From contig JACDCN010000027.1 of the NCBI GenBank assembly GCA_013817555.1, positions 1 to 13,262 on the forward strand: a stretch of 13,262 bases of DNA, given 5' to 3'. The notes below the pieces were generated by a model. The model did no database searches and was not told the origin of the DNA. It saw only the letters and a list, made by a program, of their open reading frames with translations. The translations under genes were made by a program, and so were the position numbers. Numbering within the stretch: the first letter of the stretch is position 1; each line of letters begins with the position of its first letter. Source of the DNA: Actinomycetota bacterium. GTDB taxonomy: Bacteria; Actinomycetota; Thermoleophilia; Gaiellales; Gaiellaceae. Of the stretch, positions 5,206 through 11,772 are shown in pieces.

Positions 5206-5616
5206 TCACGACTTCTGCTTGGCGTGCTTCGAGACGCACTTGCCGTGCGCGTTCTTCTTGTTCTTGTTCGTCCCGTACTTCGCCTCGAATTCCGCCATGT
5301 TTGCCGCGCGCTCCGCCTTGCACTTCTTCGAGGCGTTTGTCTCGTTCTTGTTCTCGTCCGCCTCGTCCTTCTCGTCGTCGTGCTTGGACTTCGAGGAGAC
5401 GCACTTGCCGAAGGCGTTCTTCTTGTTCTTGTTCGTCCCGTACTTCGCCTCGAATGCCGCCATGTTGGCCGCGCGCTCCGCCTTGCACGCCTGGATCGCC
5501 TTCGCTTCCGCGGCCGACGCAGGATCCTTGTCCTTCCCGGCCGGGGGGGCTGCGAGCGCCACCGACGCGGCGAGAACGAGAGAGAGCAGAGCAGCGATCG
5601 TGAGCAGTCTTTTCAT
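5206..5616 (-). CDS. Secreted protein with two near-identical Cys-flanked KYGTNKNKKNA repeats
   Basis: A 136-residue protein; ATG 5616 follows GGAGG with 8-nt spacing. Residues 1-23 form a clear Sec signal peptide (MKR, hydrophobic stretch, ALA/AP cleavage site). The mature part has two 31-residue repeats at 44-74 and 99-129, each running from CKAERAANMA through FEAKYGTNKNKKNA to GKCVS, with one Cys near each end (44/72 and 99/127), so each repeat may close on a disulfide. They differ at only two residues (A/E and F/H). Between them is a charged linker rich in D, E, K and N. Similar KYGTNKNK-type repeats occur in uncharacterised secreted proteins of actinobacteria as far as I recall; no function is known. 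It is transcribed divergently from the sigma-factor fusion, 90 nt away, so it may be one of its targets; that is inference. Confidence 0.85.
   Translation of the reverse strand: MKRLLTIAALLSLVLAASVALAAPPAGKDKDPASAAEAKAIQACKAERAANMAAFEAKYGTNKNKKNAFGKCVSSKSKHDDEKDEADENKNETNASKKCKAERAANMAEFEAKYGTNKNKKNAHGKCVSKHAKQKS
5231..5323 (-). repeat. 93-bp direct repeat, copy B (second protein repeat)
   Basis: Encodes residues 98-128 of the secreted protein. It aligns without gaps to 5396-5488 (offset 165 nt) with five mismatches by eye, about 95% identity. Confidence 0.85.
5396..5488 (-). repeat. 93-bp direct repeat, copy A (first protein repeat)
   Basis: Encodes residues 43-73 of the secreted protein. 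The mismatches to copy B are three bases at the F/H codon region, one at the A/E codon and one silent change, so synonymous sites are nearly all conserved too. Confidence 0.85.
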
Positions 5617-5706
5617 GGAGTTGTCCTCCGTAGGGGGCGATTCGCGCGGCTATCAGGTAGGACGCGCGCGAGGCGCGGTTCTTGCGCTCAGAAATGTTAG
5701 GACTTT

Positions 5707-7050
5707 GTGAGGAGGGTTGTGCGGGGGCTGCGGTTCGGCAACCGTTCATCCATGGCGGTCACCGAGACCGGTCACGCCGCGTCGCGCGCGATCGACGATC
5801 TCTACCGCCGGCACGGGAGCGAGGTATACCGGTACGCGCTCGCTGTGCTCGGCAACCATGCCGACGCCGAGGACATCACGCAGACGACGTTCCTGAATGC
5901 GTACCGCTCGCTCGAGCAGGGAGTGCGCCCGCGCAAGCCATCCAACTGGCTCCTCACGATCGCCTCGAATGCGATCAAGCAGCGCTTCCGCCATGACAGT
6001 GCTCGTCCCCGCCAGGTCCTGCTCGACGACCAGATCGCGGACACGAGCTCAGAGGACACAGAGCCAACGGGCCCGACGGTGGGCGAGATCCTGACCGCGC
6101 TCTCGCACATCCCGCCCGCGCAGCGACAAGCGATCGTCCTCCGCGAGTTCGAAGGCCGCTCCTACAAAGAAATAGCCGAGATCCTGAGTGTGACGACCTC
6201 GGCGCTCGAGACGCTTCTCTTTCGCGCGCGCAGATCTCTCGCGGAGGAGCTCGAGAACCAGCTCACGTGCACGGAGGCGCAGTTCGCGGTCTCGCGGGTC
6301 GCCGATGGGCGCCTCGGGCGCAAGGAGCGGAAGCGGCTTCGCGTGCATCTCGAGGAATGTCCGGACTGCGCCCGCTTCACCCAGGCTCAGAAGCGTCATC
6401 GACGAGCGCTGCGCGGCCTCGCGCTGGTTCCGATCCCAGTCTCCTTCACCCTCTTCAGAGGTTTCGAGGGCACGGCGGCTGCAGCGACGCTTCCAATCGG
6501 TGCGGGAACAGCAGTCGCCGCAGGGACGGGCGGGGCAGCGGGCGCGGTAGGAGGAGGCGTGTTCGCCGGAGGGGTCGCACTCAAGGCCGCGGCGGTTGTG
6601 ACGGCTGCCGGCGTCGCCGGCGGCGTGGGCGTCGTGGGCGCGACCGAGGTCGAGCCGAAGGCCAAGATCAAGCCGCCTACCCTGGTCGACAAACCCGGAC
6701 AGCGGCTCGGGCAGACGGCGCCGCGAGGCGTGCGCGTGCCGGGACTCGGAGTCGCGCGGGGAAAGGCTGAGGCACCGGGCCAGCAGACCAAGGTCGACAA
6801 GGCTCGTGGCTCGCGTTCGAGCTTGTCGAAAGCCGTGCCGCGTGGCCGAAGCGCGGAGGCCAAGGCTGCTATACGCGGCCAAAGCGTCCGCAAGTCGCAG
6901 TACAAGAAAGCCGTGGTTCGGAGCCAGCCCCAGAAGCGTCTGCCGTCGCCGCGAGGACGGGATCGCGCAGTACGGGCAGCAGCGCAGCCCCGCGGACACG
7001 TTGTCGTCAAGCCCGATACGTCGTCGTCTAGCCGAAAAGGCCGACAGTGA
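5707..7050 (+). CDS. ECF sigma factor fused to zinc-finger anti-sigma domain, membrane segment and basic tail
   Basis: 447 residues from GTG 5707, roughly twice a normal ECF sigma. Sigma-2 (about 30-96): IDDLYRRHGSEVYRYAL, HADAEDITQTTFLNAYRSL and the promoter-melting segment NWLLTIASNAIKQRFR. Sigma-4 (about 125-183): LSHIPPAQRQAIVLREFEG, then SYKEIAEILSVTTSALETLL, a helix-turn-helix. Then a ZAS/zf-HC2 module with C188, H214, C218 and C221 (H-x3-C-x2-C in HLEECPDC), which normally belongs to a separate anti-sigma factor and holds the sigma inactive. A Gly/Ala-rich stretch follows, with a likely membrane helix at about 286-312. The last 130 residues are strongly basic (K/R), low complexity, with no known domain. 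Start is uncertain: GTG 5707 has a weak AGGA; ATG 5752 is an alternative, and neither affects the domains. Likely role: a membrane-tethered, self-inhibited transcription factor released by a signal. Its stop overlaps the end of the PASTA gene by 23 nt. Confidence 0.88.
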   Translation: MRRVVRGLRFGNRSSMAVTETGHAASRAIDDLYRRHGSEVYRYALAVLGNHADAEDITQTTFLNAYRSLEQGVRPRKPSNWLLTIASNAIKQRFRHDSARPRQVLLDDQIADTSSEDTEPTGPTVGEILTALSHIPPAQRQAIVLREFEGRSYKEIAEILSVTTSALETLLFRARRSLAEELENQLTCTEAQFAVSRVADGRLGRKERKRLRVHLEECPDCARFTQAQKRHRRALRGLALVPIPVSFTLFRGFEGTAAAATLPIGAGTAVAAGTGGAAGAVGGGVFAGGVALKAAAVVTAAGVAGGVGVVGATEVEPKAKIKPPTLVDKPGQRLGQTAPRGVRVPGLGVARGKAEAPGQQTKVDKARGSRSSLSKAVPRGRSAEAKAAIRGQSVRKSQYKKAVVRSQPQKRLPSPRGRDRAVRAAAQPRGHVVVKPDTSSSSRKGRQ

Positions 7051-8215
7051 TCGTCACGACGCTGCCCTTCGGCTGGCTGGAGCCCCCTGCGGGATTCTGA
7101 TCGAGGACGATGCCGCTCTCGTCCACGACATCCGTCGCCTGCTCGTCCACCTGAACCTCGAACCCGGCGGCCTCGAGCTCGTCGCGCGCTGCCTGCTCGT
7201 CGAGGCCGATGACGTCCGGGACGGACACCCGGGCAGGTCCGGTCGAGACGGTGAGCAGCACCGCCTGACTCTTTCGTAGCTCCGTCCCGGCCGGAGGTGA
7301 CTGCCTGACGACCGTGCCCTTCGGCTGTGTCGACTCGACCGGTCGCTGGGTGAAGCGCAAGCCGAGCTTCAGGAGCTGGCTTCGGGCCTCTGCCGCTTTC
7401 AGCCCGACAAGGCGTGGAACCTCGATCATGACGGGCGCAGGCGGCGGCGGCGGACCGGCGATCTCGAGCAGGACGATCGTTCGCGGAGCGACCTCCTCGT
7501 CCGGCCCTGGGTTCTGGTTGACGACCGTCCCCTCGGGCTCCGACGAACGGATCGTCCGGAGCTCCACGTCGAGTCCGGCTTGGCGCAGGAGGGAAGCCGC
7601 CTCGCTCGTCAGCAGGCCCTCGACGCTCGGCACCTTCACTCGTTCCGGAATCGAGGCTTTCGACACGGTGAGAACGACGACGGTGCCGGCCGAGATGCGC
7701 GCACCGGGCTCCGGCGACTGCTCGAGCACCTCCCCGGCAGGACCCTCAGACGCGATTCTGCGGATGCGCACGACCAGGTTCTCCTGTTGGAGAAGCGCTC
7801 GTGCCTCCTCGAGCGTGAGCCCCGTGAGCTCGGGGACGGTACTTGCGGCTGGGGTGGTCGGGGTCCTCTGCGTGGTCGTCGTTGCGGTGGTCGTGTCGAC
7901 GGTGTCGGTCGTCGGCGTGGGGGCGGACTCGTCGTCGTCTCGTCCCGCAAGCCAGATTCCCGCCGGGACGAGCACGACGATGAGCAAGACACCGAGAAGG
8001 GCGAGCAGCAGTCCCGGCCCGAGATCAGGCGGGAAGCGTCGGACGGGTCCTTGTGGGACATTGTCCTGCTGGATGACGATCGTGCCCTCATCGCCCGCGG
8101 CCGGACGCGTGCGCGGCTCGACGCGGTACTGCTCCGCGACCTGCCACTCGTCGTCGGCGATGGTGACGTCGTCGCTGTCGTCGGGCTCGGGCGGATACGG
8201 AGGAGTTCTGTTCAT
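7028..8215 (-). CDS. Membrane-anchored protein with four PASTA domains, no kinase
   Basis: 395 residues from ATG 8215. An upstream in-frame start at 8347 is rejected because it would overlap the zinc-ribbon gene; the ribosome site here is weak. An acidic, Pro-rich cytoplasmic N-terminus (1-65) is followed by one membrane helix (about 66-90, LLLALLGVLLIVVLVPAGIW), a Thr-rich linker (96-125) and four PASTA domains (about 126-187, 193-254, 264-326, 330-392). Each has the VPxLxGL..EA..L...GL, then 'G.V..Q.P.PG' pattern. PASTA domains bind peptidoglycan fragments or lipid II and usually form the outer part of PknB/Stk kinases or penicillin-binding proteins. Here there is neither a kinase nor a transpeptidase, so it is probably a wall-binding sensor or scaffold. 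It converges on, and overlaps by 23 nt, the sigma-factor fusion gene. The acidic N-terminal region could be a phosphorylation target; that is speculation. Confidence 0.9.
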   Translation of the reverse strand: MNRTPPYPPEPDDSDDVTIADDEWQVAEQYRVEPRTRPAAGDEGTIVIQQDNVPQGPVRRFPPDLGPGLLLALLGVLLIVVLVPAGIWLAGRDDDESAPTPTTDTVDTTTATTTTQRTPTTPAASTVPELTGLTLEEARALLQQENLVVRIRRIASEGPAGEVLEQSPEPGARISAGTVVVLTVSKASIPERVKVPSVEGLLTSEAASLLRQAGLDVELRTIRSSEPEGTVVNQNPGPDEEVAPRTIVLLEIAGPPPPPAPVMIEVPRLVGLKAAEARSQLLKLGLRFTQRPVESTQPKGTVVRQSPPAGTELRKSQAVLLTVSTGPARVSVPDVIGLDEQAARDELEAAGFEVQVDEQATDVVDESGIVLDQNPAGGSSQPKGSVVTITVGLFG

Positions 8216-8256
8216 CGCGCGGGAGATGATGCCCGCCGACGCCGATCCGAAAACGC

Positions 8257-8409
8257 CTACTGCCGCGTCCTGCAGTCCCCCGTCTCGCCTTCGCAGCAGC
8301 CGACTTTGAATCGGCACTTCGGACACTGGAAAGTCCCGTGCCGCCACTCCATCGCCGCGCCGCAGCGCAAGCAGATCTCCACGTGCGGCGGAGCCGGCGC
8401 GGTGCTCAT
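8257..8409 (-). CDS. Small zinc-ribbon protein
   Basis: 50 residues from ATG 8409 (GGTGAG just upstream). An ATG at 8451 would add 14 residues but would leave only 17 nt to the divergent tRNA gene. The sequence has EICLRCGAAMEWRHGTFQCP, then KCRFKVGCCEG and DC near the end: two CxxC knuckles about 15 residues apart, a rubredoxin-like zinc ribbon, plus a CC and a single Cys that could bind a second ion. Such small ribbons usually bind zinc and act in nucleic-acid or protein contacts; no specific function can be given. It ends 41 nt before the PASTA start on the same strand, so the two may share a transcript. Confidence 0.65.
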   Translation of the reverse strand: MSTAPAPPHVEICLRCGAAMEWRHGTFQCPKCRFKVGCCEGETGDCRTRQ

Positions 8410-8468
8410 CGGCTCACCGTACCCGGCGAAGAGGACGGCTAGATCGAGCATCTAGGATGAGCGCGCGT

Positions 8469-8539
8469 GGCGCCGTGGCCGAGTGGTTAGGCAGAGGCCT
8501 GCAAAGCCTCGTACAGCGGTTCGAGTCCGCTCGGCGCCT
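8469..8539 (+). tRNA. tRNA-Cys (anticodon GCA)
   Basis: A full cloverleaf fits 71 nt. The acceptor GGCGCCG (8469-8475) pairs with 8532-8538. The D stem is GCC/GGC. The anticodon stem is GAGGC/GCCTC with loop CTGCAAA and anticodon GCA at 8501-8503. The T stem is AGCGG/CCGCT with loop TTCGAGT. The discriminator is T, as expected for tRNA-Cys. CCA is not encoded. A TAGGAT at 8453-8458 sits where a -10 would, but no good -35 is seen. Confidence 0.95.
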
Positions 8540-8586
8540 TGTGCAGAGCCCGTTTCAACGTTCAGGGTGCTGGGGCACATACGCGT

Positions 8587-8982
8587 ATGACTGATTTCTC
8601 GATTGCCAATCTCCGGTCGGACGTGGAGGACTCGGCGCTGAAGTTCGGCTTCTCGCCGGCGCTCGAAGCGCGGTTCGGGAAGAAGGACCTCGAGTCGGAG
8701 CGGCTCAGCGTGAGTTACCAGCGGGTGGCGCCGAACGAGACCTCGCCGTTTGCGCACCGGCACAAGGAGCAGGCCGAGGAGATCTACGTCGTCGTCCAAG
8801 GGAGCGGTCGCGTTCAGCTCGACGGCGAGAGTCGTCAGTTGAAGGAATGGGATGCCGTGCGCGTCGCCGGCCCGGTCGTCCGCTCGTTCGAAGCAGGAGA
8901 TGACGGCTTGACGATCCTCGCGTTCGGGGAGATCAATCCAGCGAACGACGCCGAGCTCATCCAGCCCGGCGGCGACGCGTAG
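8587..8982 (+). CDS. Cupin-domain protein, one metal ligand replaced
   Basis: 131 residues from ATG 8587; the reading frame is open back to the tRNA end, but ATG 8587 starts MTDFSIANL, a sensible N-terminus, with only a weak GGGG upstream. Residues about 40-115 form a conserved small beta-barrel: VAPNETSPFAHRHKEQAEEI and YVVVQGSGRVQLDG give cupin motif 1 (HxH with a following Glu: H57, H59, E64/65). Motif 2 (about 88-103, DAVRVAGPVVRSFEAG) has Arg99 where the metal-binding His usually stands, so metal binding may be altered or lost. Cupins range from isomerases to storage or binding proteins; no substrate can be inferred. It converges on the methyltransferase gene with a gap of only 6 nt and no visible terminator. 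Confidence 0.8.
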   Translation: MTDFSIANLRSDVEDSALKFGFSPALEARFGKKDLESERLSVSYQRVAPNETSPFAHRHKEQAEEIYVVVQGSGRVQLDGESRQLKEWDAVRVAGPVVRSFEAGDDGLTILAFGEINPANDAELIQPGGDA

Positions 8983-8988
8983 ACCGGA

Positions 8989-9828
8989 CTAACCAGACTT
9001 CTGCAAGTACGCGTACCCGCGGCCGGGCGAGCTCGCGAAGGTCTCCAGCTCGTACGCCCCGGTCGCGGCCAGCTCGTCCACCGCTCGCACGATCTCCGGG
9101 AACGCTCGCGGCGTGTAGTCGTCACAGACGATGACGTCGCGCGGCTGCTGGTGCGCGGCCACGAAGGCGAGCTCGTCTCGCACCGCGTCGTACGTGTGCT
9201 CGGCGTCGAGGAAGGCGAAGTGGATCCGCACGAGGCCTATCTGCTCGAGCGCGACGGAGACGTCACCACGCAGGAACACAACATGGTCCTCGACGAGGTC
9301 CGCCCACGGCTCGAGCAGCTCGACGCGCGTCTTCGGCCCGTCCGCGTCCGCAATGCTGTTCCAGAACAGGGGCCGCTCGGCGTGCAGCATGTCAACCGTG
9401 AGAATCGTTCCTGCCCGTCCTGCGTCGCGGAGCGCCTTCGCCATGCAGACGGCGCTGAACCCCCGCGCCGTTCCCGTCTCAAAGATCGTCACCGGCCGGT
9501 CTGAGCCGACCTGCTCGAGATAGCTCGTTAGCACCGCGTAGAGCAGGAAGCCGTGACTCCAGTCGAGCTCTTCGTCCTTCGGCACGACCTGGGTCGCGAG
9601 GGCGAGCTCGTCCACGAACTCTGCATCGGGCAACTTTCCAAATCGCTCGCCGAGAGTGGCTACGAGCGCGTCGTTCCGACGCGTGCCGGCGGCGAGAGAG
9701 AGGAACCGTTCGCGCGAGACGCTCTCGGGATCGACGGCGAACGGGTTCTCGTCGTAACGGCGGTACCAGCCGCGCCACACATCCACGCGGGGGGTGCGCA
9801 GCAGGCGGCGGAGGAGGGTGTCGAGCAC
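8989..9828 (-). CDS. Class I SAM-dependent methyltransferase (Methyltransf_24/TylF-like)
   Basis: 279 residues from GTG 9828. A 100-residue N-terminal region precedes a Rossmann methyltransferase domain. Motif I is VTIFETGTARGFSAVCMAKA (E117-x-G119-T-x-x-G), which binds SAM; TILTVDM follows as the second strand. HFAFLDAEHTYDAVRDEL (D208) and VIVCDDYTPRAFPE (D236/D237) are typical of the Methyltransf_24/TylF/cephalosporin-hydroxylase group, which often methylates sugars or small metabolites and uses Asp residues to bind a divalent metal. No signal peptide. A small Cys-rich secreted protein lies 34 nt upstream on the same strand, so they may form one unit. The substrate is unknown; the enzyme class is secure. 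Confidence 0.85.
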   Translation of the reverse strand: MLDTLLRRLLRTPRVDVWRGWYRRYDENPFAVDPESVSRERFLSLAAGTRRNDALVATLGERFGKLPDAEFVDELALATQVVPKDEELDWSHGFLLYAVLTSYLEQVGSDRPVTIFETGTARGFSAVCMAKALRDAGRAGTILTVDMLHAERPLFWNSIADADGPKTRVELLEPWADLVEDHVVFLRGDVSVALEQIGLVRIHFAFLDAEHTYDAVRDELAFVAAHQQPRDVIVCDDYTPRAFPEIVRAVDELAATGAYELETFASSPGRGYAYLQKSG

Positions 9829-9862
9829 CGGGCAACGCTAGCCCAGCTCGGCCACTGTCGGC

Positions 9863-10138
9863 TCAAGAGCGGGACGGGAAGCGCGTGACGGGCGCGGGGC
9901 AGCTCCAGTACTCATAGCTGGACGCCCGCGATTCATATCGGCACTGATCGCCGATCAGGCTCGGGTATCCGGTAAGCAGGCCTTCCTCGCACGCATACCA
10001 GTGCTTCCCGTCGTCGACCGGCGGGCGAACGCCTTCGCACGTGCCGGCGACTCCCCACTCGTGGACGAGATCCTCGCGCTGGGCGAACACCAACCCGGCC
10101 ATGACCACGGCGGCGACGAGAACGATCTTTAGGAGCAT
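9863..10138 (-). CDS. Small exported four-cysteine protein
   Basis: 91 residues from ATG 10138, chosen over 10174 because AGAGAGG lies about 6 nt upstream. Residues 1-20 (MLLKIVLVAAVVMAGLVFAQ) form a short hydrophobic segment, either a signal peptide or an N-terminal anchor. The mature part holds four Cys (34, 50, 66, 80), evenly spaced about 15 residues apart, with aromatic residues (HWYAC, SYEYWSC), suggesting two disulfides in an extracytoplasmic domain. I recognise no family. It lies upstream of the methyltransferase (34 nt) and divergent from folD (64 nt apart). Confidence 0.65.
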   Translation of the reverse strand: MLLKIVLVAAVVMAGLVFAQREDLVHEWGVAGTCEGVRPPVDDGKHWYACEEGLLTGYPSLIGDQCRYESRASSYEYWSCPAPVTRFPSRS

Positions 10139-10202
10139 TTGGAACCTCTCTCGGGTCACTTCCAGTATCGGCACGGAGCGCCGACCTCAGTAGGCTTCGC
10201 CC

Positions 10203-11060
10203 ATGACCGCGGTTCGCATGGACGGAAAGGCTCTCGCCGAGAAGCTGCGCGCCGGGATCGCAGACGAGATGAAAGCGTTCGGCGAGTCGGTGTGCCTCGC
10301 GACGGTGCTCGTCGGGGACGATCCCGCTTCGCACATCTACGTCTCGAGGAAGCACGACGCCTGTTCCGAGGCCGGCATCGAGTCGCGAGACCACCGTTTC
10401 GGAGAGTCGACTTCCGAGGGTGAGGTGCTCGAGCTGCTCGAGGAGCTCAACGCGGACGACGTGGTCGACGGGATCCTCGTGCAGCTTCCTCTTCCCGCGC
10501 ACATGGACGAGTCGAAAGTCACTCTGGCGGTTGACCCGACCAAGGACGTGGACGGCTTTCACCCGTTGAACGCGGGGCGGCTCTATCAGGGAGACCCGTT
10601 GCTCGTGCCTGCGACCCCGCTCGGAGTCATGGCTCTGCTGGCCGAATACGAGATCGACCTCAAGGGAATGGAGGCGGTCGTGATCGGGCGGAGCGAGATT
10701 GTCGGGAAGCCCGTGGCGATGATGCTCCTCGCAGAGCACGCGACTGTGACGATCTGCCATTCCCGCACGGTCGACTTAGAGCAGCACACGCGTCGAGCGG
10801 ACATTCTGGTTGCAGCTGTCGGTCGCCCTGGACTCGTGACGCGGGACATGGTCAAGCCGGGCGCCGTCGTGATCGACGTCGCCGTGAACCGGACGGAGCA
10901 GGGTCTCGTGGGAGACGTCGAGAAGGACGTGGCCGAGGTAGCCGGGTTTTTGACACCGGTCCCTGGAAGCATCGGCCCGATGACGATTGCGATGCTTCTG
11001 CGTAACACCCTCACAGCTGCGCAACATCGGCGCGAGGGGGTTGCGGTGTCCGGCACGTAA
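10203..11060 (+). CDS. folD: Bifunctional methylenetetrahydrofolate dehydrogenase/cyclohydrolase
   Basis: 285 residues from ATG 10203. FolD interconverts 5,10-methylene-, methenyl- and 10-formyl-tetrahydrofolate with NADP, feeding purine and formyl-Met-tRNA synthesis in the cytoplasm. Signatures in order: YVSRKHDACSEAGI (the active-site Tyr46-x3-Lys50 pair), DGILVQLPLP, DPTKDVDGFHPLN, VVIGRSEIVGKPVAMML (Rossmann NADP site) and VPGSIGPMTIAMLL near the C-terminus. The last is commonly PGGVGPMT; here Ser replaces Gly, a mild variant. Length is normal for the family. The ribosome site is weak (TAGG). It is the first of a same-strand run (folD, cold-shock gene, gatC, gatA), but hairpins and spacers suggest separate units. 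Confidence 0.97.
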   Translation: MTAVRMDGKALAEKLRAGIADEMKAFGESVCLATVLVGDDPASHIYVSRKHDACSEAGIESRDHRFGESTSEGEVLELLEELNADDVVDGILVQLPLPAHMDESKVTLAVDPTKDVDGFHPLNAGRLYQGDPLLVPATPLGVMALLAEYEIDLKGMEAVVIGRSEIVGKPVAMMLLAEHATVTICHSRTVDLEQHTRRADILVAAVGRPGLVTRDMVKPGAVVIDVAVNRTEQGLVGDVEKDVAEVAGFLTPVPGSIGPMTIAMLLRNTLTAAQHRREGVAVSGT

Positions 11061-11132
11061 GCGCTACGGTTCCCGCGTTCAATCCATCGGCGCCGACCTC
11101 AGGGCCGGCGTCTTCGCTGTAGGAGGACGTAA

Positions 11133-11339
11133 GTGGAGCAGGGCACCGTCAAGTGGTTTTCGAACGAGAAGGGCTATGGCTTCATCGAGCGCGAGGGGGG
11201 CGACGACGTGTTCGTCCACTTCTCCGCGATCACGATGGACGGCTTCAAGACCCTCACCGAAGGCCAACGTGTGGAGTTCGAGGTCGTCCAGGGGCCCAAG
11301 GGTGCCCAGGCCGCGAACGTCACGGCAGCGATGAGCTGA
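11133..11339 (+). CDS. Cold-shock protein (CspA family)
   Basis: 68 residues from GTG 11133, which follows AGGAGG. The product MEQGTVKWFSNEKGYGFIER is textbook: the RNA-binding motif RNP1 is KGYGFI and RNP2 is VFVHFSAI. A single OB-fold cold-shock domain fills the protein; the VEFEV and KGAQAANV strands complete the barrel. It acts as a nucleic-acid chaperone that melts RNA structure, in the cold or constitutively in many actinobacteria. The gene has its own terminator hairpin. Its family is beyond doubt; which paralogue is not. Confidence 0.96.
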   Translation: MEQGTVKWFSNEKGYGFIEREGGDDVFVHFSAITMDGFKTLTEGQRVEFEVVQGPKGAQAANVTAAMS

Positions 11340-11351
11340 CGTTTTGCGCCA

Positions 11352-11381
11352 GACCGGAACTCGCTAGCGCGAGTTCCGGTC
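11352..11381 (+). terminator. Hairpin terminator after the cold-shock gene
   Basis: A perfect 13-bp stem, GACCGGAACTCGC (11352-11364) with 11369-11381, and a 4-nt TAGC loop. It starts 12 nt after the stop codon. No U-tract. It separates the cold-shock gene from gatC. Confidence 0.8.
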
Positions 11382-11484
11382 GCGCGAAAGCAGGCCCCTT
11401 TCTCTCTGGGCGATCCCGGAAGCGCCGGGGTGTGATACCGGTAGCGGCAGAAGGCAACACCTTCGCTCTGAAAGGATCATCGAG

Positions 11485-11772
11485 ATGGCGATCACCCGAG
11501 AAGAGGTGCTCCACGTCGCGAAGCTGGCGCAGCTGGCGCTGACGGAGGAGGAGATCGCGCAGCTGACAGACGAGCTCGGGAAGATCCTCGAGGCGGTTAG
11601 TGTCGTCGCGGAGCTGGACCTCGCGGACGTGCCGCCGACCCCGCACCCGCTCGATCTCGTGAACGTCTGGGACGAGGACACTCCGCGCGCTTCGCTGCTG
11701 CTGGAGGACGTGCTTGCGAACGCGCCCGAAGTGGAGGACGGCTTCTTCCGCGTGCCCGCATGGCGGCAGTGA
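11485..11772 (+). CDS. gatC: Glutamyl-tRNA(Gln)/aspartyl-tRNA(Asn) amidotransferase subunit C
   Basis: 95 residues from ATG 11485, with AAGGA 9 nt upstream. The sequence ITREEVLHVAKLAQLALTEE, then LGKILEAVSVVAELDLADV and PTPHPLDLVNVWDEDTPRAS is a full GatC: the helical N-terminal domain, the 'L..L..i...v..l...d' segment and the 'pt.h....n..ReD' tail. GatC holds GatA and GatB together in the enzyme that amidates mis-acylated Glu-tRNA(Gln) (and often Asp-tRNA(Asn)), which bacteria without the matching synthetase need. Its stop overlaps the gatA start by 13 nt, so they are translationally coupled. Confidence 0.95.
   Translation: MAITREEVLHVAKLAQLALTEEEIAQLTDELGKILEAVSVVAELDLADVPPTPHPLDLVNVWDEDTPRASLLLEDVLANAPEVEDGFFRVPAWRQ

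Noticed and set aside
5206..5488. CRISPR-like tandem arrangement of the 93-bp repeats.
   Set aside because: Only two copies, in frame inside a coding sequence; they encode protein repeats.
5617..5706. Possible ECF promoter for the secreted repeat protein (GAACC followed by a GTCC, minus strand).
   Set aside because: The spacing is about 13 nt rather than the usual 16-17, so the match is not convincing.
4604..5710. Plus-strand frame of 368 codons, including an FLFLFVPYFASN-type hydrophobic repeat.
   Set aside because: It is antisense to the ABM-like and secreted-repeat genes; the hydrophobic repeat is simply the complement of the lysine/asparagine-rich KYGTNKNKK repeats.
8216..8347. Upstream extension of the PASTA protein to an in-frame start at 8347.
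   Set aside because: It would overlap most of the zinc-ribbon gene, and the added residues have no matching domain; ATG 8215 gives a sensible acidic N-terminus.
10178..11102. 13-bp direct repeat GCGCCGACCTCAG at 10178-10190 (before folD) and 11090-11102 (before the cold-shock gene), possibly a shared regulatory site.
   Set aside because: In a GC-rich 13-kb window about one exact 13-mer repeat is expected by chance, and the distances to the two start codons differ (12 and 30 nt).
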